Assembly (NCBI GenBank): GCA_035715725.1
Contig: DASTKT010000202.1
Span: 1 to 32,646, forward strand
Length of the DNA stretch: 32,646 nucleotides
Reading direction: 5' to 3'
DNA from: JADGGV01 sp035715725
GTDB taxonomy: Bacteria; Gemmatimonadota; Gemmatimonadetes; Longimicrobiales; RSA9
Part shown: positions 1-6,565 of the stretch, piece after piece
How the letters are laid out: each line of letters begins with the position of its first letter
How positions within the stretch are numbered: the stretch's first letter is position 1
Notes under the pieces: generated by a model
Told to the model about the DNA's origin: nothing
Seen by the model: the letters and a program-made list of their open reading frames with translations, nothing else
Databases searched by the model: none
Program-made: the position numbers and the translations under genes

Positions 1-728
1 TGGATGCAGCACTCCGAGGCGGACACGCGCCCGTCCGACTGCTGCGCTGCGGCATGGCGAGTCGGCGTGAGCGCGGAGAGGACCGGCAGGCCGAGGGTGA
101 CGAGCCACCACCGCGGCCGCGCGCTGGGGCTCCGGGTCACACCCGGGAGGAGGCGACTTCGCTTCATCGGGCCTTCGGGAGCGCCGCCGGCTCGCCGGAG
201 CGGGCGCGGACGCGGTGGGCTGCACGACCGGCCGCCGGCCCGACCAGGGCGTCCAGGCGCGGCGGACGAGTCAGTGGCGCAGTGCGACAATGGGATAGAC
301 GGCGACGCGCGCCGGAAGTCACCCACGATCCCGGACAACCGCGTGACCCTCTCCAGGCGCGTGGACGCAAGGAACAATAGTGGCTGTTCGCCGCGCCGAA
401 CGCCAGCCCCGTTGCGCCATCCCGGCCGCCCGGCTCCACGTCAGCACGGCCCCAGAGAGGCCCACGACTGGAGCTCGTCTAGTTGTGTGCGTGAATTCTC
501 CGTGAAAATCGCAAAGGTGCTCTTGTGTACGGGAACGTACACTCGTAACTTCTACGAAGATCACGCCACACGGGGCTTCGAACACGTGCGGCGGGACACT
601 CGGGCTACTGACGACATCCCAACAGCGTTTCGCCTCACCCCCTGCACACGCCTGGCGTCGGGCGGGGTTGGGTGCGTCTGCGCCCGAGCCGGTACGGGCC
701 TTCAACCCTGGCACCAAAGGAGCGTCGA
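1..728. other. Non-coding or unassigned stretch at left edge
   Basis: I see no convincing gene here. Open frames on both strands are long only because of GC content; their translations are low-complexity Arg/Pro/Ala/Gly and match no family I recognise. Bases about 480-600 are less GC-rich than the surroundings and contain a perfect inverted repeat, GTGTAC-6 nt-GTACAC, at 525-542. The rest could be the 5' region of the gene at 729 or the downstream region of a gene left of the window. Confidence 0.5.
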
Positions 729-1106
729 ATGGCTGATGGGAACGGGAAGGTCATGGAGATGGTCCGGGAAGAGCTGCAGAAGAACCCGGCCGTCACCACG
801 GGGGAGCTGTTCGAGAAGGCGAAGAAGCTGGACAAGTCCGTGAGCGGCATGTCGCCGCGCCAGTTCCACGCCCGCTATCCGCTCCAGGTCAAGCGCCAGA
901 TCGCGGCGGAGCAGCCCCGCCGACGGAGCGCCGCGGCGCGCGCCCGCCGTCGGGCGGCCGTCGATCGGGCCGCCGTGCGCAACGTCCTGCTCCAGTTCGC
1001 GAAGGACGTGGCCGGCGCCGAGGAGAAGTCCGCGGTCGTCGACGTGATCGGCGGCGTGGACAAGTACGTGGAGCGCGTGCTCCAGGCAGCCGGCGTCCCT
1101 AGCTGA
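729..1106 (+). CDS. Small basic protein of unknown function (125 aa)
   Basis: I do not recognise this gene. The ATG at 729 is preceded by AAAGGAG at 716-722 with 6-nt spacing, which decides this start over one 57 nt upstream. Residues 1-55 look helical and charged, with a TTGELFEKAKKLDKSVSGMS segment followed by PRQFHARYPLQVKRQ. Residues about 58-75 are an Arg/Ala-rich stretch (RRRSAAARARRRAA), and the C-terminal 50 residues are again amphipathic helix. The basic middle and compact size would suit a nucleic-acid-binding protein, but that is inference. It stands alone: no terminator is obvious immediately after it, and the next gene starts 486 nt downstream. Codon use is like the neighbours, so I take it as a real gene. 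Confidence 0.7.
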   Translation: MADGNGKVMEMVREELQKNPAVTTGELFEKAKKLDKSVSGMSPRQFHARYPLQVKRQIAAEQPRRRSAAARARRRAAVDRAAVRNVLLQFAKDVAGAEEKSAVVDVIGGVDKYVERVLQAAGVPS

Positions 1107-1519
1107 CGCCCCCGGCTTCGCGACCCGACGGCGCGGGAGCCGCCCACCCGGCTCCCTTGCGCGGTCGCCGCACCACGCCGCTTTCGTGCTTCGTGCGCGG
1201 GCGGCGTGTCCGCGTCCCCACCTTCCGGGATCCATTCGCTCCCATTCGAATCGCCATTCTCCGGGCCGGACTCGGACCCGCCATGCGCCTGCGCGGCGCG
1301 AGGCGCGCCATGGCGTGGATGCGGTCCGCCATTGACAAGACGACGCCGACAGCGCATTCATCGGCGGACAGGGAGCACATCCGAGGAGACATGCCGTCGA
1401 CCGCGATCCGCCCGCCGCGCCCGTGCCCGTTGCCGCCGCTCCGACCGGAGAGGTGGCGCGCCGGCGTGCGGGAGGGGTGATGGCGGGACACCGCTAGACG
1501 ATCCCCGGAGCCTGCCGGA
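1107..1519. other. Long intergenic/leader region upstream of the GNAT-ProC gene
   Basis: No gene of normal size is supported. A TTGACA hexamer lies at 1332-1337, but the -10 candidates 17-18 nt downstream (CATTCA/ATTCAT) are poor. At 1480-1497 there is a five-codon minigene, ATG Ala Gly His Arg stop, with GGAGGGG at 1471-1477 just before it. It sits about 20 nt upstream of a strong terminator hairpin. This arrangement could be a transcribed leader or an unrelated small RNA; neither is proven. Confidence 0.35.
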
Positions 1520-1559
1520 CGCGGCCTCTCGATCCGATCGGGAGGCCGCGTTTTCGTTT
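1520..1559 (+). terminator. Intrinsic terminator / possible attenuator before the GNAT-ProC gene
   Basis: A 9-bp perfect stem, CGCGGCCTC (1520-1528) with GAGGCCGCG (1542-1550), is followed by TTTTCGTTT. The 13-nt loop contains GATC repeats that can pair further. It lies more than 400 nt after the nearest upstream plus-strand stop codon and only 16 nt before the Shine-Dalgarno of the next gene. It therefore terminates either an unannotated short transcript or the leader of the GNAT-ProC gene. Confidence 0.7.
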
Positions 1560-1592
1560 GTCGCCGCGGCGCGGCGGAGGAAAGGAACGGAC

Positions 1593-3146
1593 GTGAGGGA
1601 CGAGGACACGAGGATGGCCGGTCGAAGCCGGGCGACACCCGGCGGCGGAGCGCTCGCGGCGAGCGCGGCGAGCGCGGCAGGCGCGGCGAGCGCGGCAGGC
1701 GCGGCGAGCGCGGCAGGCGCGGCAAACGCGCCGAGCGCGGCGGGCGCGGGTCCGGGGCCGGTCGTGCGCGCGGCCCGGGCCGAGGACGTGGCGAGCATCG
1801 CGCGGCTGCTGGGCCGCTTCGCGGAGCGGCGGCTGGTGCGGGCGCGGACGGCGGCGGAGCTGCACCGCGAGGCGGGGAGCTTCTTCGTCGCCGCGGGAGC
1901 GGACGGCGTGCTCGGCTGCGTGGCGCTGCGGATCCACTCGCCGGCGGTGGCGGAGGTCGCGTCGCTCGCGGTGGACGAGGCGGCGCAGGGCGCGGGGATC
2001 GGGCACGGGCTGGTGCGCGCGGCGGTGCTGCGGGCGCACGCGCTGGGCGTGCGTCAGGTGTTCGCGTTCACGCGGCGCGAGAGCTTTTTCGGCCGGCTGG
2101 GCTTCCGGCCGGCGCCGATCGCGAGCTTCCGGCAGAAGCTGGCGGCCGACTACGGCGGCTTCGAGCGGGCGGCGGCGGGGCGGCGCGCGTTTCTGCTGGA
2201 GCTGGAGCCGGCGGATGGAGCCGCGGCCGCGGCGCCGTGGGCGTCGCCGGCCGAGAACGAGGAGATCACCGGGGCGGCCGAGCCGACCCCGAGCACCGAC
2301 GAGAGGAGGTCCTGGATGCTGGATTCGGAGGCGGCGGCGCGGCCCGCCATCGCGATTCTGGGCGGCGGCAATCTCGGCCGCGCGCTGGCCATGGGGTGGG
2401 TCGAGGCGGGATACTGCGCTCCGGAGCGGATCTGGGTGACGCGGCGGCAGGCGGGGCGGCTGGCGCAGTTCGCGGAGGCGGGGCTGCGCGTCGGCTCGGA
2501 CAACCGCGAGGCGGTCGCGGGGTCGGAGGTCGTGGTGCTGGCGGTTCAGCCGCAGCAGATCGGCGAGCTGCTGGACGAGATCGCCGGGGTGATCGACGCG
2601 GCCCGGCATCGCATCGTCTCGGTCGTCTCGGGCGTGACGGTCGGGCAGTTGCGGGAGCGGCTCGGCGGCGCGGTGCCGATCGTGCGCGCGATGCCGAACA
2701 CCGCGGTGGCGATCGGGGAATCGATGACCTGCCTTTCCGCGGAGGACGCCGGGAGCGACGCCATGCGGGAGGCGCGCGAGCTCTTCGACGTGGTCGGTAG
2801 GACGCTCGTGATCCCGGAGGAGATGATGATCCCGGCGACGGCGCTGTGCGCGTGCGGCGTCGCGTTCTTCCTGCGCTCGATCCGCGCCGCGTCGCAGGGG
2901 GGGATCGAGATCGGCTTCCACCCGGAGGAGGCGCTGTTCCTGGCGGCGCAGACGGCCAAGGGCGCGGCCTCGCTGCTGCTGAGCCACGGGCGGCACCCGG
3001 AGTCGGAGATCGACCAGGTGACGACGCCGCGCGGCTGCACGATCGCGGGGCTGAACGAGATGGAGCACCAGGGGTTCAGCTCGGCGCTGATCAAGGGGAT
3101 CCTGCTCTCGGCGGCCAAGGCGGAGGGGCTGTACCGGGCGGGGTGA
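1593..3146 (+). CDS. proC: Fused N-acetylglutamate-synthase-like GNAT acetyltransferase and pyrroline-5-carboxylate reductase
   Basis: One uninterrupted frame of 517 residues carries two enzymes. Residues about 57-205 are a GNAT domain with the acetyl-CoA loop AQGAGIGHGLV and the FFGRLGFR ending typical of short, GNAT-only N-acetylglutamate synthases (arginine pathway). Residues 242-517 are complete pyrroline-5-carboxylate reductase (last step to proline). That part has the NAD(P) loop ILGGGNLGRALA, AMPNTAVAIGES, and the family signature VTTPRGCTIAGLNEME near the C-terminus. The GTG at 1593 is chosen for GGAGGAAAGG at 1576-1585; ATG 1614 is an alternative. Residues about 20-55 are an Ala/Ser/Gly-rich low-complexity run encoded by a tandem repeat. 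An internal ATG at 2316 with its own strong Shine-Dalgarno could give free ProC. The gene runs convergently into the lipid kinase, with only 9 bp between stop codons. Confidence 0.85.
   Translation: MRDEDTRMAGRSRATPGGGALAASAASAAGAASAAGAASAAGAANAPSAAGAGPGPVVRAARAEDVASIARLLGRFAERRLVRARTAAELHREAGSFFVAAGADGVLGCVALRIHSPAVAEVASLAVDEAAQGAGIGHGLVRAAVLRAHALGVRQVFAFTRRESFFGRLGFRPAPIASFRQKLAADYGGFERAAAGRRAFLLELEPADGAAAAAPWASPAENEEITGAAEPTPSTDERRSWMLDSEAAARPAIAILGGGNLGRALAMGWVEAGYCAPERIWVTRRQAGRLAQFAEAGLRVGSDNREAVAGSEVVVLAVQPQQIGELLDEIAGVIDAARHRIVSVVSGVTVGQLRERLGGAVPIVRAMPNTAVAIGESMTCLSAEDAGSDAMREARELFDVVGRTLVIPEEMMIPATALCACGVAFFLRSIRAASQGGIEIGFHPEEALFLAAQTAKGAASLLLSHGRHPESEIDQVTTPRGCTIAGLNEMEHQGFSSALIKGILLSAAKAEGLYRAG
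1668..1723 (+). repeat. 18-bp tandem repeat encoding an Ala/Ser/Gly-rich linker
   Basis: The unit GCGAGCGCGGCAGGCGCG is repeated about three times with an exact 18-bp period (the GAGCG element recurs at 1671, 1689 and 1707). Decayed half-units flank it on both sides (about 1655-1667 and 1724-1745). Because 18 is a multiple of three, copy changes add or remove blocks of six residues (Ala-Ser-Ala-Ala-Gly-Ala) near the N-terminus of the GNAT domain without shifting the frame. Confidence 0.8.
2301..2318 (+). promoter_or_regulatory. Internal ribosome-binding site and start for a separate ProC
   Basis: GAGAGGAGG at 2301-2309 lies 6 nt before an in-frame ATG at 2316-2318. The ATG falls exactly at the beginning of the ProC homology (MLDSEAAARP, then the NAD-binding strand). 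A start here would give 276 residues, the normal ProC length. There is no stop codon between the GNAT domain and this site, so the same transcript may yield both a fusion and free ProC. Confidence 0.6.
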
Positions 3147-3155
3147 CCGGCGCGC

Positions 3156-4082
3156 TCAGGGCGGAGCGAGCAGCCGGAGCGCGCCGGCCTCCACCCGCAG
3201 CGCGACGTCCTCGGTCCGCGCGGCGTCGCGGACCTTGTCGTCGACGCGGAGCAGCGCCTGCCGCGAGCCGAGCACGACTTGCCGCGCGCGCCGGACGGGG
3301 AGCTCCGGCGCGGCGCACCCCTCGGCCCGGGCGTCCAGGAACGCCTCGAGGCACGCGCGCTGCGCCTCGTCCACGAGGACGACGTCCAGGAGGCCGTCAC
3401 CCGGGTCCGCCCGCGGGGCCAGCGGCAGGCTGGGGCCGACCAGCCCGACGTTCATGACCTCGATCAGCAGGTACCGGCCGGTGGCGTCGGTGCCGTCGAT
3501 CTCGATCCGCCACGGCACCGCGTCCCGGCGGGCCAGCATCTCCCGCAGCAGCCGAACGTATCCGGCGAGCCCCTCGTGCTGCTCGATGGCCGCGTTCAGC
3601 CCGGGAGCCCGCCGATCGAGCGCGTGGAGCAGCTCCGTGAAGAGCCCGCCGCCGACGCCCTCGACGAAGCGCCGCTCCTTTCCGCGCCTGAGCCCGCACG
3701 CGACGCCGAGATCGAAGCGCCGCGCGCGGAACGCCGACCAGCGCGGGATCAGCTCCCGAGGCTCCCCCCGGATGCCGACCGCGGATGCGACGTTGTTGGC
3801 GGCGCCGAGCGGCAGGATCGTGGCCGGCACACCGCGCCCGGCCAGGCGGCGGAGCACCTTCGACACCGAGCCGTCGCCGCCGGCCACGGCGACGAGGTCG
3901 GCCTCCAGGTGGAGCGCGGCCTTCCACGCCGGGTCGCGCGTGGAGTAGTACGAGACCTCGTGCCCGACGGCGACGATGGCCTCGACCAGCTCGCCGGCCG
4001 TGGGCGTCGGCCGGCCGAGGTGGCCCGCCGCCGGGTTGTGTAGCAGAATCACCCGCATCGCCCGCTTCGCTGTCGACGCCAT
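3156..4082 (-). CDS. Diacylglycerol/lipid kinase family protein (YegS/BmrU type)
   Basis: This 308-residue protein would phosphorylate a lipid such as diacylglycerol or a sphingoid-like base with ATP at the inner face of the membrane. The N-terminal strand MRVILLHNPAAG is the family opening. The nucleotide-binding signature GGDGSVSKV is followed by PLGAANNVA, matching the GGDGT...LPLGTANN pattern of the catalytic domain. The C-terminal half is the usual beta-rich domain, with DPGDGLLDVVLV. The exact substrate cannot be read. The start is uncertain: ATG 4082 and ATG 4058 are both possible and neither has a strong Shine-Dalgarno; the frame stays open to 4169. Its 3' end lies 9 bp from the convergent ProC stop, and its 5' end is divergent from the aldo/keto reductase. 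Confidence 0.85.
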   Translation of the reverse strand: MASTAKRAMRVILLHNPAAGHLGRPTPTAGELVEAIVAVGHEVSYYSTRDPAWKAALHLEADLVAVAGGDGSVSKVLRRLAGRGVPATILPLGAANNVASAVGIRGEPRELIPRWSAFRARRFDLGVACGLRRGKERRFVEGVGGGLFTELLHALDRRAPGLNAAIEQHEGLAGYVRLLREMLARRDAVPWRIEIDGTDATGRYLLIEVMNVGLVGPSLPLAPRADPGDGLLDVVLVDEAQRACLEAFLDARAEGCAAPELPVRRARQVVLGSRQALLRVDDKVRDAARTEDVALRVEAGALRLLAPP

Positions 4083-4189
4083 CGTGGCCCGAGGCGCGCT
4101 CCACGCAACGAGCGTACTCGGCCGACGCGGCTGGCACGCGCCGTGACCCGAGGGCGGAAGGAACCACACGGGAAGGGAGAGGAGACGCC

Positions 4190-5230
4190 ATGCGCGAGGA
4201 GCCGGCGAGCACGGGCGCGGAAGGCGCGCTGCCGCGGCGCGTCCTGGGACGGACGGAGATGCACGTCACGCCGGTCGGCTTCGGCGCCTGGGCCATCGGC
4301 GGCGGCGGCTGGGTGGCCGCGTGGGGGAGCCAGGACGACCGCGACTCCATCGCGGCGATCCGCCACGCCGTGGCGAAAGGCGTGAACTGGATCGACACGG
4401 CCGCCGTCTACGGGCTCGGGCACTCGGAGGAGGTCGTGGCCCGGGCGCTCGAGGACATCCCACCCTCGGAGCGGCCGTACGTGTTCACGAAATGCGGGAT
4501 GGTCTGGGATCCGCGGGACCGGACGGCGGCGCCGCGGCGCATCGCCCGCCCCGACAGCATCCGGCGCGAGGCGGAGGACTCGCTGCGGCGGCTGCGGATG
4601 GAGCGCCTCGACCTGTACCAGTTGCACTGGCCGCCCCAGGACGGCACGCCGCTCGCCGAGTACTGGGGCACGCTGCTGGAGCTGAAGGCCGAGGGGAAGG
4701 CGCGCGCCGTCGGGCTCTCGAACCACGACGTCGCCCAGCTCGAGGCGGCGGAGCGGATCGGTCACGTGGACACGCTCCAGCCGCCGTTCTCGCTGATCCG
4801 GCGGGACGCCGCGGCGGCCGAGCTGCCCTGGTGCCAGGCGCACGGCACCGGCATCGTCGTCTACAGCCCGATGCAGTCGGGGCTGCTCACGGGCTCGTTC
4901 AGCGAGGAGCGCGCGGCGCGGCTCCCGGCGGACGACTGGCGCTCCCGCTCGCGCGACTTCACCGGCGAGGGGCTGCGGCGGAACCTGGCGCTGGCGGAGG
5001 CGCTGCGCCCGATCGCGGAGCGCCACGGGACGACGGTCGCGGCCGTCGCGGTGGCGTGGACGCTGGCGTGGAGCGCGGTCACCGCGGCGATCGTGGGCGC
5101 GCGCCGGCCGGAGCAGGTCGACGGCTGGCTGCCGGCGGCGCGGCTCAGGCTGACGGACGCGGACCTGGACGAGATCGCCCGGGCGGTGGAGCGCACCGGG
5201 GCGGGAAGCGGGCCGACCCGGCCGGGGTGA
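4190..5230 (+). CDS. Aldo/keto reductase family oxidoreductase
   Basis: A cytoplasmic NAD(P)H-dependent TIM-barrel oxidoreductase of 346 residues. The catalytic tetrad is visible: Asp69 and Tyr74 in DTAAVYGLGHSE, Lys101 in FTKCGM, and His146 in LYQLHWPPQ. The cofactor-binding end of the barrel is seen in VGLSNH, VVYSPMQSGLLTG and IVGARRPEQ. The ATG at 4190 follows GGAGAGGAG with 5-nt spacing. The substrate is not readable from sequence. The gene is monocistronic: it is divergent from the lipid kinase and convergent with the HlyD gene, whose stop lies 36 bp away. That short gap can fold into an imperfect hairpin (GACCG...CGGTC). Confidence 0.88.
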   Translation: MREEPASTGAEGALPRRVLGRTEMHVTPVGFGAWAIGGGGWVAAWGSQDDRDSIAAIRHAVAKGVNWIDTAAVYGLGHSEEVVARALEDIPPSERPYVFTKCGMVWDPRDRTAAPRRIARPDSIRREAEDSLRRLRMERLDLYQLHWPPQDGTPLAEYWGTLLELKAEGKARAVGLSNHDVAQLEAAERIGHVDTLQPPFSLIRRDAAAAELPWCQAHGTGIVVYSPMQSGLLTGSFSEERAARLPADDWRSRSRDFTGEGLRRNLALAEALRPIAERHGTTVAAVAVAWTLAWSAVTAAIVGARRPEQVDGWLPAARLRLTDADLDEIARAVERTGAGSGPTRPG

Positions 5231-5266
5231 GCGGACCGCTGGCGCGTGGGCGCCCGGTGGCCGGTC

Positions 5267-6418
5267 TCAGCGCTGCCGGCGGATCTTCACCACCGCGCTC
5301 ATCCCCGGGCGCAGCGGCCGCCTCGCATCGTTCGGGGCGTCGAGCCGGATCCGGACCGGCACGCGCTGCACGACCTTCGTGAAGTTGCCGGTGGCGTTCT
5401 CCGGCGGCAGCAGCGAGAACTCCGCGCCGGTGGCGGGGCTGATGCTCTCGACGTGGCCGAGGAACCTGAGGCCGGGGTACGCGTCGACGTCGATCGTCGC
5501 CGGGTCGCCCGGGTCGACGCCCTTGAGCTGCGTCTCCTTCAGGTTCGCGGTGACCCAGATGTCGTCGAGCGGCACCACCGCCATGAGCGCCTGCCCCGGG
5601 TTCACGAGCTGGCCCGGCTGCACGTTCTTCCTGGCGACGATCCCGCCGGCCGGCGCCGTGATCCTCGTGTAGCCGAGCTGCAGCCGCGCCTCCGCCACGG
5701 CGGCCTGCGCGACCGCGACCTGGTTGGCGGCGGTGCCCACGCCGGCGCGGGCCGCCTGCGCCTGCGATGCGGCCGCCTGCGCGTTCTGCCGCGCCGCGAC
5801 CAGTTGCGCGTCCGCCGCATCCGCCGCGGCGCGGGCCGCGTCGTACTGCTGCCGGCTCACGATTCCCTGCTCCGCCAGCGGCCGCAGCCGCTCGACGTCG
5901 CGGCGGGCCCGCTCCGCGTTCGCGGCGGCTTGCGTGATCCCCGCCCGCGCCGCACCCTCGCTGGCCTGCGCGGCCTGCGCCTGCGCCTCCGCCTGCCCCG
6001 TGACCGGGCCCAGTCCCGCGGCCTGCCGCGCGATGGCGAGCTGCGCCTCCGCCTGCGCGAGCCGCTCGCGCAGCTCGGCGCTGTCGACGGAGACCAGGAG
6101 CTGCCCCCCGACCACCCGCTGGTTCTCGACGACGAGGACGCTGGACACGTACCCGCTCACCTTCGACAGCACCGGGATCGTGTTGCCGCCGACCTGCGCG
6201 TCGTCGGTCGAGGCGTACTTGCGCCCCTCGATCCAGCGGTACGCGAACCAGGCGACGGCCGCGAGCGCCGCTACGCCGGCGATGAGGAGGATCCAGCTCC
6301 GGCGCCCGCCTTCCCGCTCCGCCGCCTCGCCGCGGCTCTCGTCCCGCGCGGCCGGTCCGGCGCCGGCCGCGTGCGGCCCGTCCGGCGAGCTCTTCCGCTT
6401 CACGTCCGTCTCCGCCAT
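5267..6418 (-). CDS. HlyD/EmrA-family periplasmic adaptor of a multidrug exporter
   Basis: This 383-residue membrane-fusion protein would link the inner-membrane DHA2 pump to an outer-membrane channel. It has a charged N-terminal tail, one transmembrane helix at about 41-61 (SWILLIAGVAALAAVAWFAY), and a first biotinyl-lipoyl half with the family marker ASTDDAQVGG...VSGYVS. A long Ala/Gln-rich alpha-helical hairpin spans about 115-240. The second lipoyl half follows (YTRITAPAGGIVARKNVQPGQLV), then the beta-barrel (NLKETQLKGVDPGDPATIDVDAYPG split across that region). The ATG at 6418 has GGGGGAGG upstream. It follows the DHA2 gene on the same strand after a 136-bp gap that holds a probable TolC-like scrap, so both are probably co-transcribed. 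Confidence 0.92.
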   Translation of the reverse strand: MAETDVKRKSSPDGPHAAGAGPAARDESRGEAAEREGGRRSWILLIAGVAALAAVAWFAYRWIEGRKYASTDDAQVGGNTIPVLSKVSGYVSSVLVVENQRVVGGQLLVSVDSAELRERLAQAEAQLAIARQAAGLGPVTGQAEAQAQAAQASEGAARAGITQAAANAERARRDVERLRPLAEQGIVSRQQYDAARAAADAADAQLVAARQNAQAAASQAQAARAGVGTAANQVAVAQAAVAEARLQLGYTRITAPAGGIVARKNVQPGQLVNPGQALMAVVPLDDIWVTANLKETQLKGVDPGDPATIDVDAYPGLRFLGHVESISPATGAEFSLLPPENATGNFTKVVQRVPVRIRLDAPNDARRPLRPGMSAVVKIRRQR

Positions 6419-6453
6419 CGTCCGTCGCCTCCCCCGCTAGCGTAGCGTCTGCG

Positions 6454-6565
6454 TCACTCCGACCGCACGCGGGCCTGCGCCAGGAGCGCGGGCGTCGACG
6501 AGCGCGTTGCGCGCCCCCACCACCTCGGCCTGCGCGTTCACGACCTCGAGTCGGCTAGTGCGCAT
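6454..6565 (-). pseudogene. Probable remnant of a TolC-family outer-membrane channel gene (C-terminus, frameshifted)
   Basis: Between the DHA2 stop and the HlyD start, the minus strand reads LEVVNAQAEVVGARNALVDAR. After a one-base frame change it reads LLAQARVRSE and stops at 6454. This resembles the C-terminal helix of TolC-type channels, where EVLNAQ...A...L..A...Y..A is the usual pattern. The frame opens with an ATG at 6565 that overlaps the last codons of the DHA2 gene and could encode at most 42 residues (to 6437). TolC-family genes commonly accompany EmrAB-type pairs, so a deleted and frameshifted channel gene is a natural explanation. The match is short and read by eye. Confidence 0.4.

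Noticed and set aside
4..843. Long plus-strand open frame at the left edge
   Set aside because: The translation is low-complexity and rich in Arg/Pro, and it overlaps the better-supported gene at 729 in another frame.
1332..1360. TTGACA as a promoter for the GNAT-ProC leader
   Set aside because: No -10 element better than three of six matches at 16-18 nt spacing.
5231..5266. Hairpin between the aldo/keto reductase and HlyD stops
   Set aside because: Imperfect pairing and no U-tract; mentioned with the gene but not called as a terminator.
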